Shown here piece after piece: positions 42,938-51,497 of a stretch of DNA of 64,000 bases. A program made the position numbers and the translations under genes. The stretch spans positions 10,850-74,849 of the forward strand of contig JBCDDH010000005.1 of NCBI GenBank assembly GCA_039180415.1, given 5' to 3'. Within the stretch, counting starts at the first letter, position 1. Each line of letters starts with the position of its first letter. Source of the stretch: CAZIXN01 sp039180415. Its GTDB lineage: Bacteria > Planctomycetota > Phycisphaerae > Phycisphaerales > Phycisphaeraceae. The notes beneath the pieces were generated by a model. It was not told where the DNA came from, did not search any database, and saw nothing but the letters and a program-made list of their open reading frames with translations.

Positions 42938-45055
42938 ATGTCGCTGCCTTGGGCCATGATGATGCTGCTGGTGACCTGGACGGCGGCCGGGGCGGTCGCG
43001 TTGTGCCTGGGTTCCGCTTTGTGGCGGTTGTTGGGGCTGGAACGCGGCGCGGGCTTGGCGGTCGAGCCGAGCGAGCCGGCGGCGTCCGAGAACGACTTTG
43101 CGTTGCCCGATCGGTTCCGCGCGGCGCACCCGCCGCCGCAGACGTTCGTCGGGCCGCTGGACACGCTGCACCGCGCGACCCTGAGTTTCGGACTAGGGTT
43201 GGTGGCGCTGGTGGCGCTGCTGTCGGCGTGGCACTTGGTCTTGCCGGTGAATCCGCTGGCGTGCGGGGCGTTGCTGATCGCGGCGGCGTTGGCCGGGGTT
43301 TGGGCGTGGCCGGAGTTGAGCGCGTCGCTCGCGGCGGTGCGCAAGTCGGGCCGGACGGTGCTGGTGGTTTGGGCGTTGGTGGGCGTGTGGCTGAGCAACC
43401 GCGCGGCGGGGGGGGCGGAATTGGCCGTGACGGGCTTGGCGTGGTATCCGCTGGTGGGTTGGACGGACGCGTATCCGGCGGTGCCGGGCTTGGGCAACCT
43501 GAACCCGGTCTACGGCTGGAACGCCGGCGGGCTGCTGGTGTCGTCGTGGTTGAGCGAGGGCCCGTGGGTCGGCCGGGTCGGTCAGGTGAGCAACGGCTGG
43601 CTGCTGTGGTGGGTCTCGCTGCCGTCGGTTGTGGCGTGCGGCAAGCTGCTGGAGCAGACGCGGGACAAGCCGCGGACCTACGTAGACACGCAAGGCGTGA
43701 CGAAGAAAACCACAATCGGCACGGTGTACGACGCGTGCTGGCTGACCCCGGTGGTGGTGCTGGGCATGGGCACGGCGGTGACCGATCCGCTGCCGGGCGT
43801 GGGGGCGGGGGTGTTGTTGTGGTTGGCTTTGGGAGCGCTATTCCGGGCGAGCGGGCCGGACGAGCCGCACCGGGGCCGACGCATCGACGCGCTGTTGGCG
43901 GCGTTGGTTTGCGCCGTGGGGGCGGGGGCCTGGGACCCGATGGCGTGGCCGGCGGCGTTGGTGGTATCGGCGTTGATCGCTTGGCGGTTGATGAAGAGCG
44001 AGCGGGCCTGGGTGGAAGGTCGGCGGCCCACGCGAAGCATTGGGCTCGATCACGAAAAGCTTCCGGGCTTGCAGGCGCGGTCGGGCGGCGTGGCCGCGGC
44101 CGGCGTCTTGGCGGCCGTGGTGATGCTGTTGTGGGCGGCCCGCAACGTCGTGTTGACGGGCTACGTGGCGTTCCCGTTGAGCACGGCAGGAGCGCTGCCG
44201 CTCGACTGGACCTTGGCCGCGAGCGACGCCCGGGGCCTAACCGATTGGTTGCCACGGGCTTCGCCGGTGGATTCGATTGTGGGCGGCTTGGGCATCGTGG
44301 ATCTACCGGCTTTGGTCGGCGTGGTTTTGGTCCTGGCTTGGTTGGCGCGTGGCGGCAGCGAAGGCCGGTGGAAGTTCTGCGGGTTGGCGGGCGTGGCCGC
44401 GGTGTTGGCGGCCGCGAGTTGGTTCTTGAGCGGTCGCGGCGTCGGCGCATTCGGACCCGCGTGGGCGACGCTGGCCATCGGGCTCGCGCTCAACGCGCGG
44501 GCCGTCGTGCAGCGGGGGCGACCGGCGAAGGGGCCCAGCGGCATGGCCTTGGTCGGCGGCTTGGGCGTCGCGTCGATCGTGCTCTCCGCCGTGCACGTGT
44601 TGACCTTCGGCGGCGCGTCGTTGTGGCCGGTGGGTCCGCAGGCGCAAGCCGCGCTGGCGATCGACCAACAACCCCAAGCCCGGGACGACGACGCTCAGTT
44701 CTCAAAGCTGCTTCCCGTTCGGCTGCCCTTTACCTCGACCGCGGGCTTGGCGGAACGCATCACGCCCGACCTGCGGCCATGGCTTTCGCGGTGGGGGGTC
44801 GAGGTCGCGCTGACCGCGCCGCCGCTCACGATACCGACGCCCAACGCCGACGCGCCCGCGGGTCCCTTGCCCTGGGCGGCGCCGCAGCCTTCCATGACGC
44901 AAGCCCCGTCCGTCGATCTGCAGTACCGCGGCGGCCCCGACCAACTGCGGGCCGGCTTCCGTATCGATCGCACCGACCCCGGCTCTTTCGCTGATCCCAC
45001 GCGCCCGACCCGCAGTGCCGACCGCCAGAGGCGTCTCCCCGGCGGCGGCTCTTGA
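42938..45055 (+). CDS. Large polytopic membrane protein, GT-C-like
   Basis: The 705-residue protein has about ten to twelve hydrophobic segments in its first 560 residues and a C-terminal soluble tail. The ATG at 42938 (MSLPWAMMML) begins right at the first helix; an in-frame TTG at 42902 is possible. An extracytoplasmic loop after helix 4 reads VPGLGNLNPVYGWNAGG, similar to a loop in bacterial polyprenyl-linked, GT-C-type glycosyltransferase-like membrane proteins. A role in transferring sugars across the envelope is plausible but unproven. The genes on either side do not help. Confidence 0.6.
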   Translation: MSLPWAMMMLLVTWTAAGAVALCLGSALWRLLGLERGAGLAVEPSEPAASENDFALPDRFRAAHPPPQTFVGPLDTLHRATLSFGLGLVALVALLSAWHLVLPVNPLACGALLIAAALAGVWAWPELSASLAAVRKSGRTVLVVWALVGVWLSNRAAGGAELAVTGLAWYPLVGWTDAYPAVPGLGNLNPVYGWNAGGLLVSSWLSEGPWVGRVGQVSNGWLLWWVSLPSVVACGKLLEQTRDKPRTYVDTQGVTKKTTIGTVYDACWLTPVVVLGMGTAVTDPLPGVGAGVLLWLALGALFRASGPDEPHRGRRIDALLAALVCAVGAGAWDPMAWPAALVVSALIAWRLMKSERAWVEGRRPTRSIGLDHEKLPGLQARSGGVAAAGVLAAVVMLLWAARNVVLTGYVAFPLSTAGALPLDWTLAASDARGLTDWLPRASPVDSIVGGLGIVDLPALVGVVLVLAWLARGGSEGRWKFCGLAGVAAVLAAASWFLSGRGVGAFGPAWATLAIGLALNARAVVQRGRPAKGPSGMALVGGLGVASIVLSAVHVLTFGGASLWPVGPQAQAALAIDQQPQARDDDAQFSKLLPVRLPFTSTAGLAERITPDLRPWLSRWGVEVALTAPPLTIPTPNADAPAGPLPWAAPQPSMTQAPSVDLQYRGGPDQLRAGFRIDRTDPGSFADPTRPTRSADRQRRLPGGGS

Positions 45056-45084
45056 ACCCAGCACGCGTGTGCTAAGTTGCGACC

Positions 45085-45693
45085 ATGGCTAACGAACTCG
45101 GTGATCTCCGCGACCTGGCGCAACGCTTCGCGTCCGACCGCTACGTCATCCGCAACAAATTCTTCCGGCTCTTCGGTGACGCGTTCCACCTCTACGACGA
45201 CCGGGGCAACGTCGTCCTCTACGCCAAGCAGAAGCGCTTCCGCATCCGCGAGGACTTCCGCCTCTACACCGACGAGTCGCAGAGCACCGAGATCCTCCGT
45301 ATCGGGACCACGTCGATCTTCGACATCGCGGGCACCTACGCCGTCACCGATTCGCTGACCGACCGACCCCTCGGCGCCTTCCGCCGCAAAGCGCTCAAGT
45401 CGATCGTCCGCGACCAGTGGCTCATCCTCGACGAGCACGGCGAAGAGATCGGCCAAATCCAGGAAGACTCGACGCTGGCCGCGATCGGCCGACGCGTCCT
45501 CGGCGACCTGAGCTGGCTGTTCCCACAAAAGTTCGAAGCCAAACTCGGCGAGCAGACCGTGGCCCACTTCCGTCAACAGTTCAACCCGATCATCCAGAAG
45601 ATCGAGATCACGTTCGTGCCCGGGGTCGACCTCGATCGGCGTTTGGGCCTCGCCGCCGCGATCCTGCTCAGCGCGATCGAAGGCCGGCAGTGA
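45085..45693 (+). CDS. LURP-one-related (tubby-like) protein
   Basis: The 202-residue product matches the LURP-one-related family: YVIRNKFFRLFGDAFHLYDD, VVLYAKQKRFRIREDFRLY, RPLGAFRRKALKSIVRDQW and a C-terminal hydrophobic helix (LGLAAAILLSAIEG). The fold is a 12-strand beta-barrel around a central helix, as in tubby and phospholipid scramblases. Bacterial function is not established. It converges on bioA across a repeat-rich gap. Confidence 0.8.
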   Translation: MANELGDLRDLAQRFASDRYVIRNKFFRLFGDAFHLYDDRGNVVLYAKQKRFRIREDFRLYTDESQSTEILRIGTTSIFDIAGTYAVTDSLTDRPLGAFRRKALKSIVRDQWLILDEHGEEIGQIQEDSTLAAIGRRVLGDLSWLFPQKFEAKLGEQTVAHFRQQFNPIIQKIEITFVPGVDLDRRLGLAAAILLSAIEGRQ

Positions 45694-45709
45694 CTGATTT
45701 GCTGATCGA

Positions 45710-45800
45710 TGAGAGATGATTGATGAATTCAAGCAATAAGTGCCGGAGAGTTCTGGCACGCATTGCTTCAATCATCTATCAGCGCTCATCCCTCATCAAT
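45710..45800. repeat. Long imperfect inverted repeat
   Basis: The gap between the converging LURP-one and bioA genes holds an extended imperfect hairpin. The core is AAGCAAT-AA-GTGCC with GGCAC-GC-ATTGCTT around a 10-base loop, extended by GATGATTGA / TCAATCATC and by several GATGAG/CTCATC units. The right arm reaches the last codons of bioA. It may act as a two-way terminator. Confidence 0.5.
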
Positions 45801-47292
45801 CGCTCATCACCCGGTCCAGCGCGTCCCCCGCCACCGCGACCATGGCGTCGATCTCGGGTTCCTCGACGTTCAGCGGCGGGAAGAGATAGATCGTGTCGTC
45901 CAACGCGCGGAGCATCGCGCCGCAGCGCCGGCCGTCCGGCAGCACGCCCGCCGTCGACTCGGTGGCGGCGCGGAATACGGCGTAGCCCGTTCGTTCGCCC
46001 AGGTCGAGCGGCTCGCCGTCGTCGCCGCAGATCTCGATCGCCGCGGTCATGCCCAACCCGCGCGGATGCCGCAGGTACGGCCGACCGTCCGCCAACGCCC
46101 AGAGCTTCTCCCGCAGCACCGGCCCCATTTTCGCGACGCGGGCCAGCACGTCGATCTCGGCGTATTCGTCCATCGCCGCGTGCGCGACCGCCGCCGCTAG
46201 CGCGTTGCCGGCGTACGTGTTGCTGTGCATGAACCCGATGCCGCTGGCGTACGGCCCGTAGAACCGTTCGTACACCGCCTGCGTGGTCAACACGACCGAC
46301 ATCGGGACGTACCCCGCGGTCAGGCCTTTGCTTACCACCGCGAAGTCCGGCAGCGGCCCGGCGCAACTCGGCGATGCGCCTCCGCACGCTTCGCATCGGT
46401 TCGCGCAGGCGAGTTGCGACGCGAGCACCGCGCCGCAACGCCCCAACCCCGCGGCGATCTCGTCGGCGATCAAAAATACGTCGCGCGCGTCGGCCCACGC
46501 GCGGAGCCGCCGCAGCAGGTCCGGCGAGTACGGCCGCATGTCGCCCGCCGCTTGAAGCACCGGCTCGTAGATGATCGCGGCCAATTCGCCCTTTGCTCGT
46601 TCTAGCGTCCGCTCGATCGTCGGCCATTCCGCGGACGCGTCCATCCAGTCCGGGTCGTCGACGCCGCTGCGGAACGGCACGGGGCCGAGCTTGATCACCT
46701 CGGTCATCAGCGAGGCGTGCGGGCTGGTGTACAGGTCCAGGTCGGAGACGCTCATCGCGGCGGCGGTCTCGCCGTGGTAGCCGTTCTTTAGGGCGGCGAG
46801 TTTGGTGCGTTGCGGCCGGCCGCTTTGGTGTTGGGCTTGCAACGCCATCTTGAGCGCGACCTCAACGCCGGTGCTGCCGTTGTCGGCGAAGAAGCACTTG
46901 GTGAAATGAGGATCGCTCGGGCCAGCGGTCGCCGATCGTGGGCCGCGATGGGCAAAGGTGTTGGTGTTTGCGGCGTGCAGCAGGCGTTCGCACATCGACA
47001 CGAGCAGCTCGCTGGTGGTGTTCGCGCCCATGACGTGTTCGAATTTTTCGGATTGCTCCCGCAGCGCGGCGGTCAGGCGCGGGTGCCCGTGGCCGAGCGA
47101 TTTGCACCACCACGAGCTGAGCGTGTCGAGCAGGAGTCGGCCGTCTTCGAGCTCCAAGACGCAGCCCGACGCGGACCGCACGGGCAGCGGCGGGAAGGCT
47201 TCGTAGTCGTGCATCTGCGCGCACGGGTGCCAGACGGCGGCGTGGTCGCGGCGTTGGAGGTCGCTGCGGCGGGAGAGGTTATCCGGAGGCAT
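45796..47292 (-). CDS. bioA: Adenosylmethionine-8-amino-7-oxononanoate aminotransferase
   Basis: BioA uses S-adenosylmethionine as amino donor to make 7,8-diaminopelargonate in biotin synthesis. The 498-residue product has LSSWWCKSLGHGHPRL, the PLP contacts FADNGSTGVEVALKMA and FLIADEIAAGLGR, and the PLP lysine in VVSKGLTAGYVP. It is longer than the usual 430 because of two inserts, one of them Cys-rich (four Cys within CANRCEACGGASPSC) just before the PLP lysine. No other biotin gene is nearby. A 26-base palindrome lies in front of its start. Confidence 0.93.
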   Translation of the reverse strand: MPPDNLSRRSDLQRRDHAAVWHPCAQMHDYEAFPPLPVRSASGCVLELEDGRLLLDTLSSWWCKSLGHGHPRLTAALREQSEKFEHVMGANTTSELLVSMCERLLHAANTNTFAHRGPRSATAGPSDPHFTKCFFADNGSTGVEVALKMALQAQHQSGRPQRTKLAALKNGYHGETAAAMSVSDLDLYTSPHASLMTEVIKLGPVPFRSGVDDPDWMDASAEWPTIERTLERAKGELAAIIYEPVLQAAGDMRPYSPDLLRRLRAWADARDVFLIADEIAAGLGRCGAVLASQLACANRCEACGGASPSCAGPLPDFAVVSKGLTAGYVPMSVVLTTQAVYERFYGPYASGIGFMHSNTYAGNALAAAVAHAAMDEYAEIDVLARVAKMGPVLREKLWALADGRPYLRHPRGLGMTAAIEICGDDGEPLDLGERTGYAVFRAATESTAGVLPDGRRCGAMLRALDDTIYLFPPLNVEEPEIDAMVAVAGDALDRVMSD

Positions 47293-47311
47293 GTCCGCAC
47301 CATACCGGTCT

Positions 47312-47337
47312 GGCCTGGTCGCTTAAGCGACCAGGCC
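47312..47337. repeat. Perfect 26-base palindrome, bioA-GT2 gap
   Basis: GGCCTGGTCGCTT followed directly by its exact reverse complement. It lies 20 bases upstream of bioA (minus) and 22 bases upstream of the glycosyltransferase gene (plus). It could be an operator shared by both divergent genes or a dispersed palindromic repeat like others in the window. Confidence 0.6.
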
Positions 47338-47359
47338 GGGTCGCCGAAACGTACGATCT

Positions 47360-48070
47360 ATGGCCATGTTGTCGATCGTCATCCCTGTCTACAACGAGGC
47401 CGACACCGTCCGCACGCTCGTGGGCCGGGTCTTGAGCGTGGAATACGGCCTGCCGTTCGAAGTGATCCTCGTGGACGACGCGAGCACCGACGGCACCGCG
47501 GAGGTGTTGGCCACCCTGCCCAACGAGTTCACCGATTTTGATTTGAAAGTCTTTACGCACGGCCATAACCGCGGCAAAGGCGCGGCGGTGCGGACCGGGC
47601 TCAAGGAAGTGCGGGGCGAATTGGTGATCGTGCAGGACGCCGACCTGGAGTACAACCCGCGCGAGATCCCCAAGCTGCTTAAGCCCGTCCTGGACGGCGA
47701 GGCCGACGTGGTGTTTGGCTCGCGGTTCATCGGCGGCCAATCCCGGCGCGTTTTGTACTTCTGGCACAGCGTCGCCAACCAGTGGCTCACGCTCGTGTCC
47801 AACATGTTTACCAACCTCAACCAGACCGACATGGAGTGTTGCTACAAGCTGTTCCGTCGCGAGGTGGTGGACCAGATCTCGCTGGTCGAAGAACGCTTCG
47901 GTTTCGAGCCGGAGGTCACGGCCAAGGTCGCGCGGCTGCCCGGGGTTCGGGTCTTCGAGGTGGGCGTGAGCTACGCGGGGCGGACCTACGAGCAGGGCAA
48001 GAAGATCGGCATGCGTGACGGCGTGCGGGCGCTGTGGTGCGTGCTGAAATACAACGTGTGGTCGCGCTAG
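47360..48070 (+). CDS. Family 2 glycosyltransferase, DPM1-like
   Basis: The 236-residue cytoplasmic GT-A enzyme has SIVIPVYNEADTV, VDDASTDGT, NRGKGAAVRTGL, the DxD-type QDADLEYNP and FGSRFIGG motifs. It lacks C-terminal membrane helices. The family includes dolichol- and polyprenyl-phosphate mannosyl or glucosyl transferases that supply sugars for envelope glycans. The first codon may be ATG 47360 or ATG 47366. Confidence 0.9.
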   Translation: MAMLSIVIPVYNEADTVRTLVGRVLSVEYGLPFEVILVDDASTDGTAEVLATLPNEFTDFDLKVFTHGHNRGKGAAVRTGLKEVRGELVIVQDADLEYNPREIPKLLKPVLDGEADVVFGSRFIGGQSRRVLYFWHSVANQWLTLVSNMFTNLNQTDMECCYKLFRREVVDQISLVEERFGFEPEVTAKVARLPGVRVFEVGVSYAGRTYEQGKKIGMRDGVRALWCVLKYNVWSR

Positions 48071-48316
48071 CGGACGCCAGTCAAATAATTCGGATTTATT
48101 TATCCCATTTAGCTTGCCTCCGGCGGGTTTAGTCCGTACGCTTCGGATCGCGGCCCGTCTGTCTTTTTCATCTTCGCCGCGACCGGGCGACGCCGTGCGT
48201 GCCGACTCCCACCGGCGGACGCACGCCGACCGATTTTCGGTTGTTGCGCGACGCCGCCGGGCCGTCTCTCGCGGCTGCCTTGCTCCGGTTCCGGAGCACC
48301 GAAAGGTTGGTGCGCC
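48071..48316 (+). promoter_or_regulatory. Structured 5' leader of the EF-G-like gene
   Basis: This 246-base gap contains three clear hairpins: 48194-48225 (CGTGCGT-GCCG with CGGC-GG-ACGCACG), 48230-48240 (CCGA-TTT-TCGG) and 48281-48298 (TGCTCCGG-TT-CCGGAGCA). The last is 18 bases before the start codon. The upstream end is AT-richer (tttatttatccc) and may hold the promoter. No known riboswitch class was recognised. Confidence 0.4.
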
Positions 48317-50443
48317 ATGACGGCGACTCCCCAAACCCATTCCGCCGCTGTATCCGTGCCCGCTGCCGCCACCGAGTCGCTGCGTAATCTCGCGCTGCTC
48401 GGCCACGCCGGCGCGGGCAAGACCACGCTCGCCGAGGCTCTGCTCGAAGCCGCCGGCGTCCACGGCGTCGCCTCCGACTTCACCGAGCAGGAAAAGCACC
48501 ACGGCCACTCGCTGCTCACCGCGCTGCTCCACGCCGACCACGGCGGCTGCTCCATCAACCTGCTCGATACGCCCGGCGCGCCCGACTTCCTCGGCCAGGC
48601 CATGAGCGCGTTCCCCGCCGTCGAGACCGCGGCGGTTGTCGTCAACGCGACCCGAGGCGTCGAGCCCATGACCCGCCGCATGATGAAGCGGGCCGCGGAG
48701 CGGAAGCTCTGCCGGATGATCGTGATCCACAAGATCGACCAGGCCTTCAACGGCGGAGCCGTGGACCTGGGAGACCTACTCACGAACCTCCGGCAGACCT
48801 TCGGCAACGGCGTGCTGCCGGTGAACCTGCCCGCTCAAAACGGCTCGAAGATCGTCGACTGCTTCTCCGGCCTCGACGGCGACTCCGACCTCGGCCCCGT
48901 TGCGGACTGGCACCAGCAGATCATCGATCAGGTCGTCGAAGTCGACGAAGCGTTGATGGAGGTCTACCTGGAGCAGGGCGAGGTTCGCCCCGACCAACTC
49001 CACGCGCCGTTCGAGCAGGCGCTGCGCGAAGGCCACCTGATCCCCGTGGTGTTTACCGCCGTGCCGCACGAGGGCGACGCCGCGCCCGTGGGGGTCGCGG
49101 AGATGCTCAAGTTCATTGTGCAGCTCGCGCCCAACCCGGCCGAGGGCAACCCGCGCCCGTTCGTCCGCGGCACCGGCGACGTCGACGAGAAGAAGTGGGA
49201 TCTCGACCCCGACCACGAGATCCACGCGACGCCCGACGCGGACAAGCACGTGCTGGCTCACGTGTTCGCGGTGCGGGTCGATCCGTTCCGCGGCAAGCTG
49301 GCGTGCTTCCGCGTGCACCAGGGCACGGTGACCAAGGACACGCAGCTATTCGTCGACGACGCCCACCGCGGCGAGAGCAAGAAGCCGGTGAAGGTCGGCC
49401 ACCTGTTCCGCATCAACGGCGAGCAGTGCGTCGAGGTCGACCGCGCGATCCCCGGCGATCTCGTGGCGGTGGCCAAGATCGACGACATCCATTTCGATGC
49501 GGTGCTCCACGACCACCACGACGAGGACGACGTGCACCTGCGGCCGCTGCGGCTGCCCGAGCCGATGGCCGGCGTGGCGATCATCCCCGCCAAGCGCGGC
49601 GACGAGCAGAAGCTGGCCGACGCGCTGGCGAAGCTGCAAGACGAGGACCCGACCCTGCGCGTGAGCCGCGACGCCGTGACGCACGAGACGGTCCTGCGCG
49701 GCTTGGGCGACCTGCACCTGCGGGTCACGCTCGAGAAGCTCGCCGAGCGCCACCACGTCCAAGTCACGACCGCGCCGCCGAAGGTGGCCTACCGCGAAAC
49801 CATTCTCGGCCAGGCCGAAGCCCGGTACCGGCACAAGAAACAGACCGGCGGCGCCGGGCAGTTCGGCGATGTCAAGCTCTCGGTCGAGGCGCTCGAGCGC
49901 GGCGCGGGCTTCGAGTTCGTCGACGACACGTTCGGAGGGTCGATCCCCAAGCCGCTGATCCCCGCGATCGAAAAGGGCGTCCGCATCGCGATGGACGGCG
50001 GCGTCGTGGCGGGGTACCCGCTGCAGGACCTGCGCGTCCGCGTGCTGGACGGCAAGTACCACCCGGTGGACAGCAAGGAGATCGCGTTCGTCACGGCGGG
50101 CAAACGCGCCTTCCTCGACGCGGTGAGCCAGGCCAAGCCCGTGCTGCTCGAGCCGATGGTCGAGGCCGAGGTCGTCGCCCCCGCGTCGCACTTAGGCGAC
50201 CTGACCGCCGACCTGTCGACGCGCCGCGGCCGGATCACGGGCACGGATTTCCTCCCGGGCGACATGGCCGCGCTCCACGCGACCGTGCCGCTGTCCGAGC
50301 TGACCACCTACAACAACCAACTCCGCGCGATGACCGGCGGCACGGGCAGCTTCTCGATGGAGCTGTCGCACTACGAGCCGGCCCCACGCGACGTGCAACA
50401 GCGCGTCAGCGCCGAGTTCGAACTCAAGCACGACGACGATTGA
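48317..50443 (+). CDS. Diverged EF-G-like translation GTPase
   Basis: The 708-residue product has the five-domain EF-G layout: P-loop GHAGAGKTT (29-37), domain II around residues 300-400, and domains III-V with YRHKKQTGGAGQFGDVKL and GRITGTDFLPGDMAALHATVP. Several G-domain residues are altered: switch I ERGIT is KHHGHS, DTPGH is DTPGA (D84-A88, so the catalytic His is lost), and NKMD is HKID (138-141). It is therefore a paralogue such as the FusA2/EF-G-like group, not the housekeeping factor, and may hydrolyse GTP poorly. Function is unknown. Confidence 0.88.
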   Translation: MTATPQTHSAAVSVPAAATESLRNLALLGHAGAGKTTLAEALLEAAGVHGVASDFTEQEKHHGHSLLTALLHADHGGCSINLLDTPGAPDFLGQAMSAFPAVETAAVVVNATRGVEPMTRRMMKRAAERKLCRMIVIHKIDQAFNGGAVDLGDLLTNLRQTFGNGVLPVNLPAQNGSKIVDCFSGLDGDSDLGPVADWHQQIIDQVVEVDEALMEVYLEQGEVRPDQLHAPFEQALREGHLIPVVFTAVPHEGDAAPVGVAEMLKFIVQLAPNPAEGNPRPFVRGTGDVDEKKWDLDPDHEIHATPDADKHVLAHVFAVRVDPFRGKLACFRVHQGTVTKDTQLFVDDAHRGESKKPVKVGHLFRINGEQCVEVDRAIPGDLVAVAKIDDIHFDAVLHDHHDEDDVHLRPLRLPEPMAGVAIIPAKRGDEQKLADALAKLQDEDPTLRVSRDAVTHETVLRGLGDLHLRVTLEKLAERHHVQVTTAPPKVAYRETILGQAEARYRHKKQTGGAGQFGDVKLSVEALERGAGFEFVDDTFGGSIPKPLIPAIEKGVRIAMDGGVVAGYPLQDLRVRVLDGKYHPVDSKEIAFVTAGKRAFLDAVSQAKPVLLEPMVEAEVVAPASHLGDLTADLSTRRGRITGTDFLPGDMAALHATVPLSELTTYNNQLRAMTGGTGSFSMELSHYEPAPRDVQQRVSAEFELKHDDD

Positions 50444-50520
50444 ACCCATCCGGTTTCACCTCACTCGGAGCCCGCGCCTTCACGGCGTGGGCTCCTTTCG
50501 TCTTGCGGTAGATTCTCGCC

Positions 50521-51432
50521 ATGCAAACCCTCGACCTCGACGTCACCACGATCGCCCACGAGCACTGCGTCTGCGGCGAAGGCCCGATCTGGCACGACAC
50601 GGAACGAAAGCTGTATTGGCAAGACATCCCCACCGGCCGGCTCTTCCGGTACGACCCGCAGAAGGACACGCACGAGCTCGTGTACCGCGGCCGGTTTATC
50701 GGCGCGACGACCATCCAGGCCGACGATTCGCTGCTGCTGCTCGGCGAGGATTGCGAGGTTCTCATCCTGCGAGACGGACAAGCGACGCCGGTGCTCGAAG
50801 GCATCGAAGGCGAGACGCGCTTCAACGACGCGATCGCCGATCCGAGAGGCCGCGTCTTCTCCGGCTCGATGCCCAAAGACGCCCCCGACGGAAACGGCAA
50901 ATACCACGGCGGCAAGTTCACGCAGCTGGGCAAGCTCTACCGCATCGACCCGGACGGCTCATACCGCGTCGTCGACGAAGGCTTCGGCTGCGCGAACGGC
51001 TTCGGCTTCACGCCCGACGGCAAGGGCCTGTACTTCACCGACTCCAACCCCGGCGTGATCTACCGCTACGACTACGACGCGGACACCGGGCAGATCGGCA
51101 ACCGCCGGGTGTTCTGGGAAGACCACGGCCAGACGCCCGACGGCATGAGTATGGATTCGGAAGGAAACCTGTGGAGCGCCCGGTGGGGCGGCTCGTGCGT
51201 GGTCCGGCACGACGGCCGAACCGGCGAGGAGACCGCCAAGTTCATGCTGTCGACGCCGAACATCACGTCGATCTTCTTCGGCGGCGAGGCGCGCGACACG
51301 GGGTACATCACCTCGGCCAGCGGCGACCCCGAAAACCCGAAGCAGGGCGACACCGCCGGGGCGACGTTCGCGGTGAGCATCCCGGGCGTCCGGGGTGTGC
51401 CGGAGCATCGGTCCCGTGTCGGTTTGAGCTGA
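50521..51432 (+). CDS. SMP-30/gluconolactonase family protein
   Basis: The 303-residue six-bladed beta-propeller has the metal-binding positions of the family: CGEGPIWHD (Glu), ETRFNDAIADP (Asn), CANGFGFTPDG (Asn) and QTPDGMSMDSEGN (Asp). Such enzymes open sugar lactones, for example gluconolactone, with a divalent metal. No signal peptide is seen. A strong hairpin terminator follows. Confidence 0.9.
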   Translation: MQTLDLDVTTIAHEHCVCGEGPIWHDTERKLYWQDIPTGRLFRYDPQKDTHELVYRGRFIGATTIQADDSLLLLGEDCEVLILRDGQATPVLEGIEGETRFNDAIADPRGRVFSGSMPKDAPDGNGKYHGGKFTQLGKLYRIDPDGSYRVVDEGFGCANGFGFTPDGKGLYFTDSNPGVIYRYDYDADTGQIGNRRVFWEDHGQTPDGMSMDSEGNLWSARWGGSCVVRHDGRTGEETAKFMLSTPNITSIFFGGEARDTGYITSASGDPENPKQGDTAGATFAVSIPGVRGVPEHRSRVGLS

Positions 51433-51442
51433 CCCCACGAAA

Positions 51443-51479
51443 AAGCCCGCGTCCGGCGAACGCGGGCTTCGTGGTTTTT
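51443..51479 (+). terminator. Terminator after the SMP-30 gene
   Basis: AAGCCCGCGT pairs with ACGCGGGCTT (10 bp, 7-base loop); after GTGG come five T. An A-run precedes the stem, so it may also end the converging lipoprotein transcript from the other strand. Confidence 0.88.
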
Positions 51480-51497
51480 CGCAACGGGCCGGCGGGG

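Noticed and set aside
42642..44450. A very long minus-strand open frame (845 codons) continuing upstream of the HAD phosphatase
   Set aside because: It crosses the tRNA-Cys and runs antisense to a well-formed membrane protein. Its composition (Pro/Arg-rich) is typical of GC-rich antisense frames; only 41913-42641 has domain content.
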